Positions 7,997-17,427 of a stretch of 64,000 nucleotides of DNA are shown here, in pieces. The stretch comes from Priestia aryabhattai B8W22 (lineage in GTDB: Bacteria > Bacillota > Bacilli > Bacillales > Bacillaceae_H), in the NCBI RefSeq assembly GCF_000956595.1, contig NZ_JYOO01000024.1:20574-84573 (forward strand), in the 5' to 3' direction. The number at the start of each line of letters is the position of its first letter. Within the stretch, counting starts at the first letter, position 1. Made by a program: the position numbers and the translations under genes. A model generated the notes under the pieces. It did no database searches and was not told the origin of the DNA. It saw only the letters and a list, made by a program, of their open reading frames with translations.

Positions 7997-9499
7997 ATGA
8001 AAAACTTAAAATTCGCGAGCATTTTACTGCTCATATCAACATTATTTTTGAAATTTTCTAGTATGATTCGTGATTTAGTTATTGCTAACTATTTCGGTAC
8101 AAGTTATATCGTCGATTCATACAACGCAGCAATGATTATTCCAAACGCTTTTATTTTATTTATGTTAACGGGGATGAAGGATGCGTTTATCCCTAGTTAT
8201 TTACGTTATGAAAAAGAAAATAAAGGAAAGGTTCATTTGACTAATATTGTTAAATCAACCTTTCTTATTTGTTTCATTATTTCGGTTCTCGGATCAATTG
8301 CTGCTTTCTTTTACTTTCCCGCTTCGTATTCTAATTTTTCCAAAGCAGCAATTGAACTAGGAATTTATACGGGCGTTATGTACTTCTTATCTCTTTCATT
8401 AGTTGGAGTGAATGCCGTATACGAAGGTGTATTTGATGCACGAAGTCAATATTCTTTCTCTGTGTTTTCTCAAACGGTTGTTGTACTATTTACGATTTTA
8501 AGTACAATCCTATTACATTCAATTATGGGCGGCTACGCAATTGCTCTTGGCTATTTTGTAGGAACAATTGCTTCTTTCTTAATTAAAGTTGTCTATTTTA
8601 AACCGCAGCACCTGCTGTTATGGAAGCAAAAAATTGACCGTGATGAAGTAGTGGCTTTTTATAAAGTATTCATCCCTGTTGGTGTAACCATTATGGTCGG
8701 TCAAATTAATTTAACTGTAAACTTCTTCTTTGCTGGTTCCTTTGGCGAAGGTGTTATTTCATACTTGAATTATGCTTTCAGACTTGTAAGTATTCCCCAG
8801 GCAATATTCGGGGTTACGGTCGCAACCATTATTTATCCGCTGATTGCAAGAGCCATTTCTGAAAAAGATGAAGAGCGCTTTAAATCGGGAATTGAAAAAG
8901 GGATTACGTTTATGCTGATGCTGCTGATTCCGACGATTGTTATCATGATCTTTTATATGAAAGACATTGTAATGATTGCTTACCAGCGCGGTGCATTTGA
9001 CGCACATTCGACGTTAAAAACAACGGATGTATCTTATTATTACCTAGGTTCGGTGTTTTTCTATTCGCTGCAAGCTGTTCTTGCAAAAGGATTTTATTCT
9101 CTTCAAAAAGGTTATCTTATTATGAGAGCAGGCTTATTATCCATTGTGTTAAATATCATCTTTAACATGATTTTCACTAAATTTATGGGATACCAAGGAT
9201 TAGCACTTTCCATGTCAGTGGTTGCCTTTTTCTATACGGCCATCGTATTCGTTATGCTGGCAAAACAAATCAATCACTTCCATTACGGATATCTAGTGAA
9301 AGAAACAGGAAAAATTCTTTTAGCTTCCGTACCTGTTGCTATCGTCATGTTCTTCTTAAAGGACATCGCATTTTTGAATTCATTACATGTTATCTTACGA
9401 TTTGGTATTGTCTGTATTGCAGGTGGTTTAGTATACTTAATGTCGACGCTATTATGCAAAGTAGAAGGTGTTATGCTTTTAGTTAAAAGAAAACGTTAA
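7997..9499 (+). CDS. MurJ/MviN-family lipid-linked oligosaccharide flippase
   Basis: 500 aa with about 14 membrane segments. The N-terminal part, with MIRDLVIANYFG and IPNAFILFMLTGMKDAFIPSY, is characteristic of the MviN/MurJ branch of the MOP exporters. Inside a glycosyltransferase operon it probably works as a Wzx-type flippase that moves an undecaprenyl-pyrophosphate repeat unit outward, rather than as the cell's main lipid II flippase; that split of roles is inference. The ribosome site is GGTAGGAG. It starts 30 bases after the second small transporter. Confidence 0.83.
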   Translation: MKNLKFASILLLISTLFLKFSSMIRDLVIANYFGTSYIVDSYNAAMIIPNAFILFMLTGMKDAFIPSYLRYEKENKGKVHLTNIVKSTFLICFIISVLGSIAAFFYFPASYSNFSKAAIELGIYTGVMYFLSLSLVGVNAVYEGVFDARSQYSFSVFSQTVVVLFTILSTILLHSIMGGYAIALGYFVGTIASFLIKVVYFKPQHLLLWKQKIDRDEVVAFYKVFIPVGVTIMVGQINLTVNFFFAGSFGEGVISYLNYAFRLVSIPQAIFGVTVATIIYPLIARAISEKDEERFKSGIEKGITFMLMLLIPTIVIMIFYMKDIVMIAYQRGAFDAHSTLKTTDVSYYYLGSVFFYSLQAVLAKGFYSLQKGYLIMRAGLLSIVLNIIFNMIFTKFMGYQGLALSMSVVAFFYTAIVFVMLAKQINHFHYGYLVKETGKILLASVPVAIVMFFLKDIAFLNSLHVILRFGIVCIAGGLVYLMSTLLCKVEGVMLLVKRKR

Positions 9500-9524
9500 T
9501 TCACGTAAAACAGGAGAGTACTAT

Positions 9525-10901
9525 ATGAAGAACACATACTGGTTATTTTTTCTGTTCGTTGGTTTTATTTCAATTCAGCCGATTATTGATATGCTAACGA
9601 CGTACATGGTTTTGAACATGGATAGTGGTCTCTCAATTGGGGTTGTTATTCGCTTTCTATATATGATTTTTGCAGGTGTCCTACTTTTAGTGTTTGCCAA
9701 ACAATCAAAATGGGCTAGATATTCGATTATCTATCTTATTGTTTTTGCACTCTTTCTTGGACTCAATATCTACTTAAATCATCAATGGAAAGATCCTTAT
9801 TATATTGGGCAAGAAATTAAATTTTTCAATAAAGTTGTTTATATGAACGTTACGCTGCTTGGAATGATTGTGATGTTTTCACATTATCGATCGTCTGTCG
9901 ATGTAAAAAGAATACTGAGCAAAAACTTATTGACTGCTTCACTCATCATCAGTATCGTTTTTATCGGTACAATGCTAACAGGTACAGCACTAGAGAGTTA
10001 TCAGTATAATAAAATCGGATTTAAAGGCTGGTTTTATGCAGCGAATGAGCTAGGAGCAACCATTGCTATTTTGCTTCCTCTCACACTGCTTTTAGCTTTA
10101 GATAAAGTACGTTCGTTTTCAAAAGCTTATTACTGGATTCCTTTTATCTTGTTAGCCGTTTCGTCCATCATGCTTGGAACGAAAGTAGGCTTAGGTGCCG
10201 TTATTCTTTCTTTGGTTGTAGCAACAGTTGTCTTATTTGCCAAATTATTTACGAATAAACGTAGCTTAATTAAAGCCAACTTAGTAATCTCAATTCTGCT
10301 TTTAATTATAACCGGAGCAACTACTCCGATTTCTCCAGCTTATAAAAACACATATACGCACATCGATATGTTAGAGGCTAAAAAAGAGAAAACAAAGCAA
10401 GAAAAGCCGGAAAAGAAAGAAAAAGAAAAGCCTGCTAAAAAGAAAAAACAAAAGGAATCAAATTTAGATGACAAAGATATTCAAAATCTGATTCTAAGCA
10501 GCCGTGAGCAATTCTTAGCTCATCATAAGGAAGAGTATGCAAAAGCACCTATTGCACGAAAAATGATAGGCATGGGCTTTTCTGGTGACTATACAAAACA
10601 GCTTCCGCCAAAGATGATTGAAATGGACTTTTATGATTTGTTTTTCTCTTTAGGTATCATCGGATTTTTACTATGGGTTCTTCCACTTCTAGTAGTTGGT
10701 TTAACCGTATTGGTTCGATTATTTAAAGAGCCATCACAACTTCTTGATGAAAGCTTTATGATGTATAGTACAGCAATTGTATTAGCTCTTGGAATTGCTT
10801 TTGTAGCTGGGCATGTCTTTACAGCACCAGCCGTTACCATCTATTTTGCAGCAGCTGCTGCTTATCTGTTCGTCATTCATTTTAAACAAAGACAAGCATA
10901 A
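9525..10901 (+). CDS. O-antigen ligase/polymerase-like membrane protein
   Basis: 458 aa with about ten membrane helices and a large extracytoplasmic loop near residues 280-370, the Wzy/WaaL layout. The FKGWFYAANELGATIAILLPL and LGTKVGLGAVIL helices are as in O-antigen-ligase-family proteins. The loop begins with a very Lys/Glu-rich stretch, about residues 285-310, almost only K, E, P and Q, with no hydrophobic residues. Together with the flippase upstream it should polymerise or ligate the exported glycan. It is the last gene of the operon, ending in a shared terminator. Confidence 0.78.
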   Translation: MKNTYWLFFLFVGFISIQPIIDMLTTYMVLNMDSGLSIGVVIRFLYMIFAGVLLLVFAKQSKWARYSIIYLIVFALFLGLNIYLNHQWKDPYYIGQEIKFFNKVVYMNVTLLGMIVMFSHYRSSVDVKRILSKNLLTASLIISIVFIGTMLTGTALESYQYNKIGFKGWFYAANELGATIAILLPLTLLLALDKVRSFSKAYYWIPFILLAVSSIMLGTKVGLGAVILSLVVATVVLFAKLFTNKRSLIKANLVISILLLIITGATTPISPAYKNTYTHIDMLEAKKEKTKQEKPEKKEKEKPAKKKKQKESNLDDKDIQNLILSSREQFLAHHKEEYAKAPIARKMIGMGFSGDYTKQLPPKMIEMDFYDLFFSLGIIGFLLWVLPLLVVGLTVLVRLFKEPSQLLDESFMMYSTAIVLALGIAFVAGHVFTAPAVTIYFAAAAAYLFVIHFKQRQA

Positions 10902-10930
10902 AAAAACAGGCCATTAAAGGCCTGTTTTTT
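10901..10930. terminator. bidirectional terminator between convergent genes
   Basis: AAAAAACAGGCC (10901-10912), loop ATTAAA, GGCCTGTTTTTT (10919-10930). The A and T flanks let it work on both strands. It overlaps both stop codons. Confidence 0.9.
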
Positions 10931-12728
10931 ATCTTTTTAATGGCTGAAGGCTTAATACCGTATCGCCCGCATTGACGTTTATTTCTTGATCATGAGCAAA
11001 AAAACTCAATGCCTTTCCTTGCGTACTCACTGCTAGTAAAAGAGAATCATCGCTTTTCTCCTCAAGATATGTTTCATACGTATATTCATCCGTGATTTTT
11101 GTATTGTAAATCGTATATCCATGCTCCATTTTATGATGCAGAAACTCCCACGTAATTCCTTTCTTAAAGAGCATACGTCCTCTTACTGTATGCATAATTT
11201 CATCGACATCTTCTCTTGAATCTTCTTGGTCACGAATGCTCAATTGAAAAACATTATTCCGTCCCATATCTTGAAGAAAAGCAGTACAAACAAGCGCATT
11301 ATATGCATCTAACTCAGTTGCAGCAATCACATATTCATAAGGAGTTAAGTCTAGATGATATTCCGTTTGCTCAGCTAGAACTTCTCCGTGATACACATCT
11401 ACCTCCGCTCTGCGCGCAACTCTTAACCGCTCCCACGAAGAATCAGCAACTAATACTGGATAGCCTAGCTGTTTTAACTTTGAAGCAAAGGCAACCGTAA
11501 AATCATTGCTTCCCACAAGCAAAATACCAGGTTCTTCGCCAATCGATAAATCCAGCTTTTTAGCTACCCATGAAAGGGAAAAACCGTGTGCACAAACCGT
11601 AGCAAACACTAAAGCAAATGTCAGCGTTGTAAGGATGGAAGCATCTTTAAATCCTTCATCAATTAGTACTTTCGCAAAGTAGCTCGAGACCGTTAACGCC
11701 ACAATTCCGCGCGGGGCAATCCAGCCAATCAGTATTTTTTCTTTTATAGATAAATCTGTCCCTACCGTTGATAAAAAGATGGAGACAGGTCTGACAATAA
11801 ACAGCATAAGTAAAACAAACAAAATAATATTCCAATGAAAAATTTCAGTAATGGTCTTCATCGTCAGTCCAGCCGTTAACATGATAAAAATAGTAGAAGT
11901 TAATAGAACCGAAATATTCTCTTTAAAGTGTCGCATATCACTAATAGATGAAATATGCATATTAGCAAGGGTAATCCCCATCGCTGTTACTGCTAGAAGA
12001 CCTGTTTCATGCTTAATTTCATCAGCTACTGTGAAGCAGGCAATAACGACAATAAATACGACCGGAGATTTTAAATACTCTGGAATATGCCCCTTTTGAA
12101 ACATCCATCCTATTCCGCGGCCAAGAATCCATCCTATTAAAACGGCAATAATAGAGGCCACGAAGAAAAAGAGAATTGTTTTTCCACTCACTTCTCTCAG
12201 CACTAAAAATTGAACAATTTCAAACGAAAAAACGGCCAGCAATGCACCAAATGGATCGACAATAATACCTTCCCATTTTAAAATCGCTGCTGGTTTTGGT
12301 TTTAATTTAGCTTGTCGTAAAAGAGGTAAAATCACGGTTGGACCCGTCACAATAAAAAGCCCTCCGATAACAATTGCCACCGCCCAGGATAAATCTGCTA
12401 TATAATGAGCAGCTAAAGAGCCTAAAATCCAAGCTAGCATAGCTCCCAATGTCACAATGCGAAACACGGGCTTTTCGATTCCCCTTACCTCTCTCATGTC
12501 TAAGTTCAAGCTGCCTTCAAATAAAATAACAGCTACAGCAATCGATACAAAAGGATCAAAAAGCTGAGCAAATTGTGCTTTAGGATCAATTAAACCTAAA
12601 ATAGGGCCTGTTAGCAGTCCGATAATCGACATCACGACAATTGCTGGGAGCTTAAATCTCCAAGCCAGCCACTGAGATAGAACTCCTAGTCCCACTACAA
12701 GTGTGATATGTATAAGCATAGGTTCCAT
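10929..12728 (-). CDS. CPA-family Na+(K+)/H+ antiporter with C-terminal TrkA-like domain
   Basis: 599 aa. The N-terminal part has about 12 membrane segments, including a GPTVILPLL helix and an NhaP-like core (KWEGIIVDPFGALLAVFSFE; GWIAPRGIVALTVSSYFA). After about residue 400 comes a nucleotide-binding RCK/TrkA-N domain (ILLVGSNDFTVAFASKLKQLG) and a TrkA-C-like tail. It should exchange monovalent cations for protons, gated by the cytosolic domain. I chose ATG 12728, with AAGGAAG upstream and a membrane-type N-terminus, over an upstream reading that adds 27 polar residues. It is monocistronic. The cation is not predictable. Confidence 0.85.
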   Translation of the reverse strand: MEPMLIHITLVVGLGVLSQWLAWRFKLPAIVVMSIIGLLTGPILGLIDPKAQFAQLFDPFVSIAVAVILFEGSLNLDMREVRGIEKPVFRIVTLGAMLAWILGSLAAHYIADLSWAVAIVIGGLFIVTGPTVILPLLRQAKLKPKPAAILKWEGIIVDPFGALLAVFSFEIVQFLVLREVSGKTILFFFVASIIAVLIGWILGRGIGWMFQKGHIPEYLKSPVVFIVVIACFTVADEIKHETGLLAVTAMGITLANMHISSISDMRHFKENISVLLTSTIFIMLTAGLTMKTITEIFHWNIILFVLLMLFIVRPVSIFLSTVGTDLSIKEKILIGWIAPRGIVALTVSSYFAKVLIDEGFKDASILTTLTFALVFATVCAHGFSLSWVAKKLDLSIGEEPGILLVGSNDFTVAFASKLKQLGYPVLVADSSWERLRVARRAEVDVYHGEVLAEQTEYHLDLTPYEYVIAATELDAYNALVCTAFLQDMGRNNVFQLSIRDQEDSREDVDEIMHTVRGRMLFKKGITWEFLHHKMEHGYTIYNTKITDEYTYETYLEEKSDDSLLLAVSTQGKALSFFAHDQEINVNAGDTVLSLQPLKR

Positions 12729-12935
12729 TGTATCTTCCTTCTCTCGTTCGCATAATGTGTATATATTTTCCCTAAAATAAACCGATGTTATACAGGGAGA
12801 AACAAACACTACCTTGTTTTACCACTTTTTCAAAAGTGCTAAACGCATCTCCTCTCTTTGAATCCAAGCTATTTTCCTTCGTTCGACACGTATCTTACTT
12901 GTGTTTGTCGAATTTCACGTTAGTATAAAATAATA

Positions 12936-12967
12936 AAAAGCCTTTAGCTGCTGCTAAAGGCTTTTTG
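12936..12967 (-). terminator. terminator of cydABCD
   Basis: AAAAAGCCTTTAGC / GCTAAAGGCTTTTT with loop TGCT. On the minus strand the stem covers the cydD stop codon and ends in a U tract. Confidence 0.88.
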
Positions 12968-14702
12968 CCGGATGATCCAGTTCATATAGCTTTTGATAGT
13001 GACTGTTCGTAGCAAGTAATTCCTCATGCGTTCCGCGAATTGCTACCTTTCCATCTTGTAGGAATAAGATTTCATCCATCTTTTCCATCCCAACTAAATT
13101 ATGCGTAACCCAAATTAAAGTTTTGTCATGAAGAGTTTCAAAGATAGTGGATAACAAACGATTTTCAGTCACGTTATCCAACCCTGCAGTTGGCTCATCC
13201 AGCATAACAATTGGCGTACGCTGAAGCAGAACACGTGCTAACGCAATCCGCTGACGCTCTCCTCCTGAAAAACGCTGACCTGTTTCGAGCATGGACGTTT
13301 GATATCCTTGGTGCAAACCTTCTACAAGGGAGTGCATATTGACTTGCTTCATTGCCTCAACTACCTCTTCTTTTGTGGCCTCTTCATTAGCTAGTAATAA
13401 ATTGTTTGCTACGCTTGTATTAAATAAATAAGGATTTTGATTTAATACAGAGATGAGTTTTGGTACATCTTCACGAACTTCATCAACAGACTGACCGTTT
13501 AGTTGAACTATACCTTCTGTAGGCAATAAGGAGCCTTGCAGCAGCTTTAACAGAGTCGATTTTCCAGCTCCGCTCTTGCCAAGAATCGCAATTTTCTTCC
13601 CTTGCTCGACTTGAAATGAAAGATCATGAATAACTGACTCTTCCTCATTGCTATAGCGAAAGCTTATATGCTCGACTTTTAAGCTAACCGAGTCCCATGA
13701 ACCTTTATAAGGTAGGGAAAGAGTATGTTTTTTCTTTTCATTCACATTTTCCCAGTTCTTTTCCATTTCCTGCACTCTATTTAATGACTCTTCAAATTGA
13801 GGAATTTTTTCTACTGCATTAGATACTGGCAGCAGTGCTTCAGATAAAGGAAATACTACTAAAATAAAAGCAGCAATAAAAACACCTGCAAGCTCTTTGT
13901 CTGCAAAAAGAGAAGCCCCAAACCAAATCATTGTGACAATTAAACCTGCTACGATAACCTGGCCAATCAATTCTCGGTAATACGTCCATAGTTTAAGCTT
14001 GCGATCCATGCGGTCTAGCTCATCTTCCGTTTTGTTATACGAATGAAAAAATGACTGCTGCTGACCGCTTAACACCCAATCAGCAACTCCTAAAAACCCG
14101 TCTGTGACCTTGGCATATAACCGTGCTTTGCTTGATTTATATCGCTGATTGGCCGCTTTCATATGCCAAAGGGAAAAAAGCGGCATCACTGCTACTAATA
14201 AAAATAAATAGACGGCAATCAAACACGCAAATTTCAGACTAAAGAATCCTAAAGCTACAATCGAAATAACGTATAAAATAACAGCTGAGATTGTTGGAAG
14301 AATGGTACGTAAGAACAAGTCTTGTAAACTTTCAATATCTTCAGCGAGAACCGCTAAAACATCTCCCGTTCGATAGCGAGATGCAGCAACTAACGGTTCA
14401 ATCAAATGATAAAGACGTGTACGCATTTTAGCTAAAATCCGAAGAATAAAATCGTGACTAACAAGACGCTCCGCATAACGAAAGGCTGCTCGGCTTAAAC
14501 CAAATGTACGCACAAGTACAATGGGAACGTAGACTAGTAAGATTGTTTCCGGCCGTAAGGAAGAAGCTGAAATCAAGTAACCTGATGTGAACATTAGCGC
14601 ACAAGCAGAACCAATCGTTAACAAGCTTAATAATAAGATAGAAAAGATACGATATTTATATGTTTTAAAGTAGGGCCAGATCCAACTTTTATATTTCATC
14701 AT
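12954..14702 (-). CDS. cydD: ABC transporter subunit CydD (Bacillus naming) for cytochrome bd assembly
   Basis: 582 aa fused membrane/ATPase subunit. Six helices lie in the first 300 residues. The ATPase has GKSGAGKST (Walker A, about residue 370), signature FSGGERQRIALARVLL, and Walker B IVMLDEPTAGLD. With CydC it forms the heterodimeric exporter needed to mature cytochrome bd; the E. coli homologue moves glutathione/cysteine and binds haem. It overlaps cydC by four bases (ATGA) and is last in the operon. In E. coli naming this subunit corresponds to CydC. Confidence 0.92.
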   Translation of the reverse strand: MMKYKSWIWPYFKTYKYRIFSILLLSLLTIGSACALMFTSGYLISASSLRPETILLVYVPIVLVRTFGLSRAAFRYAERLVSHDFILRILAKMRTRLYHLIEPLVAASRYRTGDVLAVLAEDIESLQDLFLRTILPTISAVILYVISIVALGFFSLKFACLIAVYLFLLVAVMPLFSLWHMKAANQRYKSSKARLYAKVTDGFLGVADWVLSGQQQSFFHSYNKTEDELDRMDRKLKLWTYYRELIGQVIVAGLIVTMIWFGASLFADKELAGVFIAAFILVVFPLSEALLPVSNAVEKIPQFEESLNRVQEMEKNWENVNEKKKHTLSLPYKGSWDSVSLKVEHISFRYSNEEESVIHDLSFQVEQGKKIAILGKSGAGKSTLLKLLQGSLLPTEGIVQLNGQSVDEVREDVPKLISVLNQNPYLFNTSVANNLLLANEEATKEEVVEAMKQVNMHSLVEGLHQGYQTSMLETGQRFSGGERQRIALARVLLQRTPIVMLDEPTAGLDNVTENRLLSTIFETLHDKTLIWVTHNLVGMEKMDEILFLQDGKVAIRGTHEELLATNSHYQKLYELDHPAKSL

Positions 14703-16411
14703 ACCTCCTCCTCTTTATGTAAAAATTGATAGTAAGCCCCTTTTTTTTGAATCAGTTCTTGATGATTGCCGACTTCTGCAACCTTTCCGTTCTCTATTAC
14801 AACAATTAGGTCCATATCTTTCATCCAATGCAGACGGTGCGTAGCTAAAATAAATAACTTGTCTTGAAACATCGTTAAAATATCTTGCTTTAATTCATAT
14901 TCCGTTTCAATATCTACTTGCGCCGTTGGTTCATCAAGCATAATAATAGGACGATCGCTTAGAAACGCCCTAGCTAGGGCAATCCTTTGAGCTTGGCCGC
15001 CGCTAAGCTGCCGTCCTCCATCTCCTATCATTTCATTTTCCTTCTTAGGCATCTGTTGAATCGTAGATAAAAGTCCTGCTTTCGTTAAAGCATCTTCATA
15101 ATCATAAGAACCGCCTCTATCCTGATAAAATTCAATATTTTCTTTCACTGTTCCATTAAAAATAAATGGGTGCTGAGGGATATACGTAATCTGCTTTTGC
15201 CAAGCATCTGAGCGTAAATCAACCGGCACGCCGTTTACTTCAGCAGACCCCTCTGTAAATGGTACAAAGCCACTCAGTATATCAATAAGCGTCGATTTTC
15301 CAGCTCCGCTTTTTCCTATAATCCCAATTTTTTTACTTCCTTTAACATGAAGTGACACATCTTCGAGAGAAGGCGGCTGCTCTTCGTCATATTTTACGGT
15401 GATATGACGTAATTGAATTTCACTGTTTTCAGTCCAATTAGGAACATCTTCTTCTTTAGCCGACGGTTTTTCAGCCTGCTTTACAATCTTAATTAATGCA
15501 TCTCCGGATTCTTTTCCGTCCAATGTTGCATGATAATCGTTTCCGACTTCCCTTATCGGCAGGAAGTATTCAGGCGCCAGCAATAAAATCATAAGTGCAG
15601 GCTCTAACGTCATCGAACCGTTCACCAGTCGCAAGCCGAGCATAACAGCTACGATGGCTACAGATAACATCGTAAAGAAATCGAGAGCAAACGTAGATAA
15701 AAAAGCAATTCGGAGCGTTCCCATTGTGGCTTTTCGATAACGGTCACTGACTCTTTCAATCGTTTCAGCATGCTCCTTACTTTTCCCGAGAAATGTTAAC
15801 GTTTCTAATCCTCGAAGCGAATCTACAAAGTGATTGGACAGCACATGATATGTCTCCCATTGACTATCTATTTTTTTCTGGGCAGCCAGTCCAAGTAAAA
15901 TCATAAATAAAATTAGAATTGGCATAGTTACAAGCAAAATAATGCCTGAAAGCCGATCATGGTACCAAACGAAAGCGAGCACTAGCCAAGGTGCAACGCT
16001 GATGGCGGCCAGTTTAGGCAAAAACAGCTCGAGATAAGCACGAAGCTTCTGTAGGCCTGTGGTGATGAGCGTCACCACGTTTCCTGTTCCTTCATTTTTG
16101 GTAAAGCGAGGTCCTAATGCAAAAATGCTTTTCATGACTATCAAACGAAGTTCCTGAGTCGTTTTGACTCCAAATTGATATGCCGTTTTTTTCACTATAA
16201 AACTTATGATCTGACGAACCATAAAGGCAGACAAAAACAATCCGATTGTTTTTGTCTGCGAAGTTAAACTTTCACCATGAAAAAGAGCAGTAATTACTTC
16301 GGCAAGCCACTTAGCTTGAAAAATAATGGCTACACTTTGAATAGTAATAAGCCCTATTAACATGGCAAGAACCATTTTTATTCCGTTGTAAACCATTAAA
16401 TTTCTACCCAT
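14699..16411 (-). CDS. cydC: ABC transporter subunit CydC (Bacillus naming) for cytochrome bd assembly
   Basis: 570 aa. The transmembrane domain has six helices and a FTKNEGTGNVVTLITTG coupling region. The ATPase has GKSGAGKST, signature LSGGQAQRIALARAFL, and Walker B IIMLDEPTAQVD. It is the partner half of the CydCD exporter required for assembly of functional cytochrome bd in the membrane. Its start coincides with the cydB stop and its end overlaps cydD, so translation of the three is coupled. Confidence 0.92.
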   Translation of the reverse strand: MGRNLMVYNGIKMVLAMLIGLITIQSVAIIFQAKWLAEVITALFHGESLTSQTKTIGLFLSAFMVRQIISFIVKKTAYQFGVKTTQELRLIVMKSIFALGPRFTKNEGTGNVVTLITTGLQKLRAYLELFLPKLAAISVAPWLVLAFVWYHDRLSGIILLVTMPILILFMILLGLAAQKKIDSQWETYHVLSNHFVDSLRGLETLTFLGKSKEHAETIERVSDRYRKATMGTLRIAFLSTFALDFFTMLSVAIVAVMLGLRLVNGSMTLEPALMILLLAPEYFLPIREVGNDYHATLDGKESGDALIKIVKQAEKPSAKEEDVPNWTENSEIQLRHITVKYDEEQPPSLEDVSLHVKGSKKIGIIGKSGAGKSTLIDILSGFVPFTEGSAEVNGVPVDLRSDAWQKQITYIPQHPFIFNGTVKENIEFYQDRGGSYDYEDALTKAGLLSTIQQMPKKENEMIGDGGRQLSGGQAQRIALARAFLSDRPIIMLDEPTAQVDIETEYELKQDILTMFQDKLFILATHRLHWMKDMDLIVVIENGKVAEVGNHQELIQKKGAYYQFLHKEEEV

Positions 16412-17427
16412 TAGTACTCCATATGCTCCTTATGATCTACACGTTTTCTAAAAACGTAGTAGCTCCAAATTTGATAACCTAACACAAAAGGCAGCAGCGC
16501 AATAGCAGCGTAAGACATAATTTTTAAGGAATAATTCCCTGATGCTGCATTATGAATCGTTAAACTATAGCTTTCATTAATTGAACTAACTAAAACGGTT
16601 GGAAACAATCCTGCAAATATAGAGGAAATTGATAAAATTAAAATTAAGCCAGACATAGCAAATGCCCATCCGTCTTTTTTTCGTGTAAGGAAAAATCCTG
16701 CTAGTAAATACACGAAAATACCGATAAAAAATGTATATAGCATCAAGCGGCTATGATTACTGAATAAATCTGTTTCAAAAAACGTCATGCCTGAAAAAAT
16801 AAGAAGCAGCAAGGCATTCATAGGCAAAAGCTTCATAGCCACTTTTCGTGAACGATCTCTGATGTCGTCCATCGTACGAATCGTCGCAAAAATAAGTCCG
16901 TGCCATAAACAAAGCATTGTTAAGGTCACACCGCCTGTTATGGTATATAGATTCACAATATCCGAAAAGCCGGCATTCATTTGCATGTTGCTCTCAACAG
17001 GCAAGCCTTTCATTAGTGCTGAAAATAAGATGCCAAAAATGAGCGGTGGAAAAAGACTTCCGAAGAATATCACCCAATCCCATGCATTTTTCCACGCTTG
17101 TTTTTCAACTTTTCCTCGAAATTCAAATGCTACACCGCGTCCGATAAGGGAAAGCAAAAGAAGAACGAAAAGAACATATGACCCGCTTAATAGCGTCGCA
17201 TACCAGTTTGGAAAAGCAGCAAACATAGCACCGATTGCTGAAATTAACCAAACTTCATTTGCATCCCAAAAAGGACCGATTGTATTAATAAAAGCTCGTC
17301 GCTCTAAGTCGTTTCTTCCTAAAAAACGAGACACCATTCCAATCCCGAAATCAAAGCCTTCTAAAAAGATAAAACCAACAAACAGAATGGATACTAGTAA
17401 ATACCAGAATTCATTAAGAGAAAACAT
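16411..17427 (-). CDS. cydB: cytochrome bd ubiquinol/menaquinol oxidase subunit II
   Basis: 338 aa integral membrane protein with eight to nine helices. The N-terminal FLEGFDFGIGM and NEVWLISAIGAMFAAFPNWYA blocks are diagnostic of CydB. It pairs with CydA to form the high-affinity terminal oxidase that reduces O2 with menaquinol. It overlaps the end of cydA by 14 bases. The order A-B-C-D is that of Bacillus subtilis. Confidence 0.95.
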   Translation of the reverse strand: MFSLNEFWYLLVSILFVGFIFLEGFDFGIGMVSRFLGRNDLERRAFINTIGPFWDANEVWLISAIGAMFAAFPNWYATLLSGSYVLFVLLLLSLIGRGVAFEFRGKVEKQAWKNAWDWVIFFGSLFPPLIFGILFSALMKGLPVESNMQMNAGFSDIVNLYTITGGVTLTMLCLWHGLIFATIRTMDDIRDRSRKVAMKLLPMNALLLLIFSGMTFFETDLFSNHSRLMLYTFFIGIFVYLLAGFFLTRKKDGWAFAMSGLILILSISSIFAGLFPTVLVSSINESYSLTIHNAASGNYSLKIMSYAAIALLPFVLGYQIWSYYVFRKRVDHKEHMEY

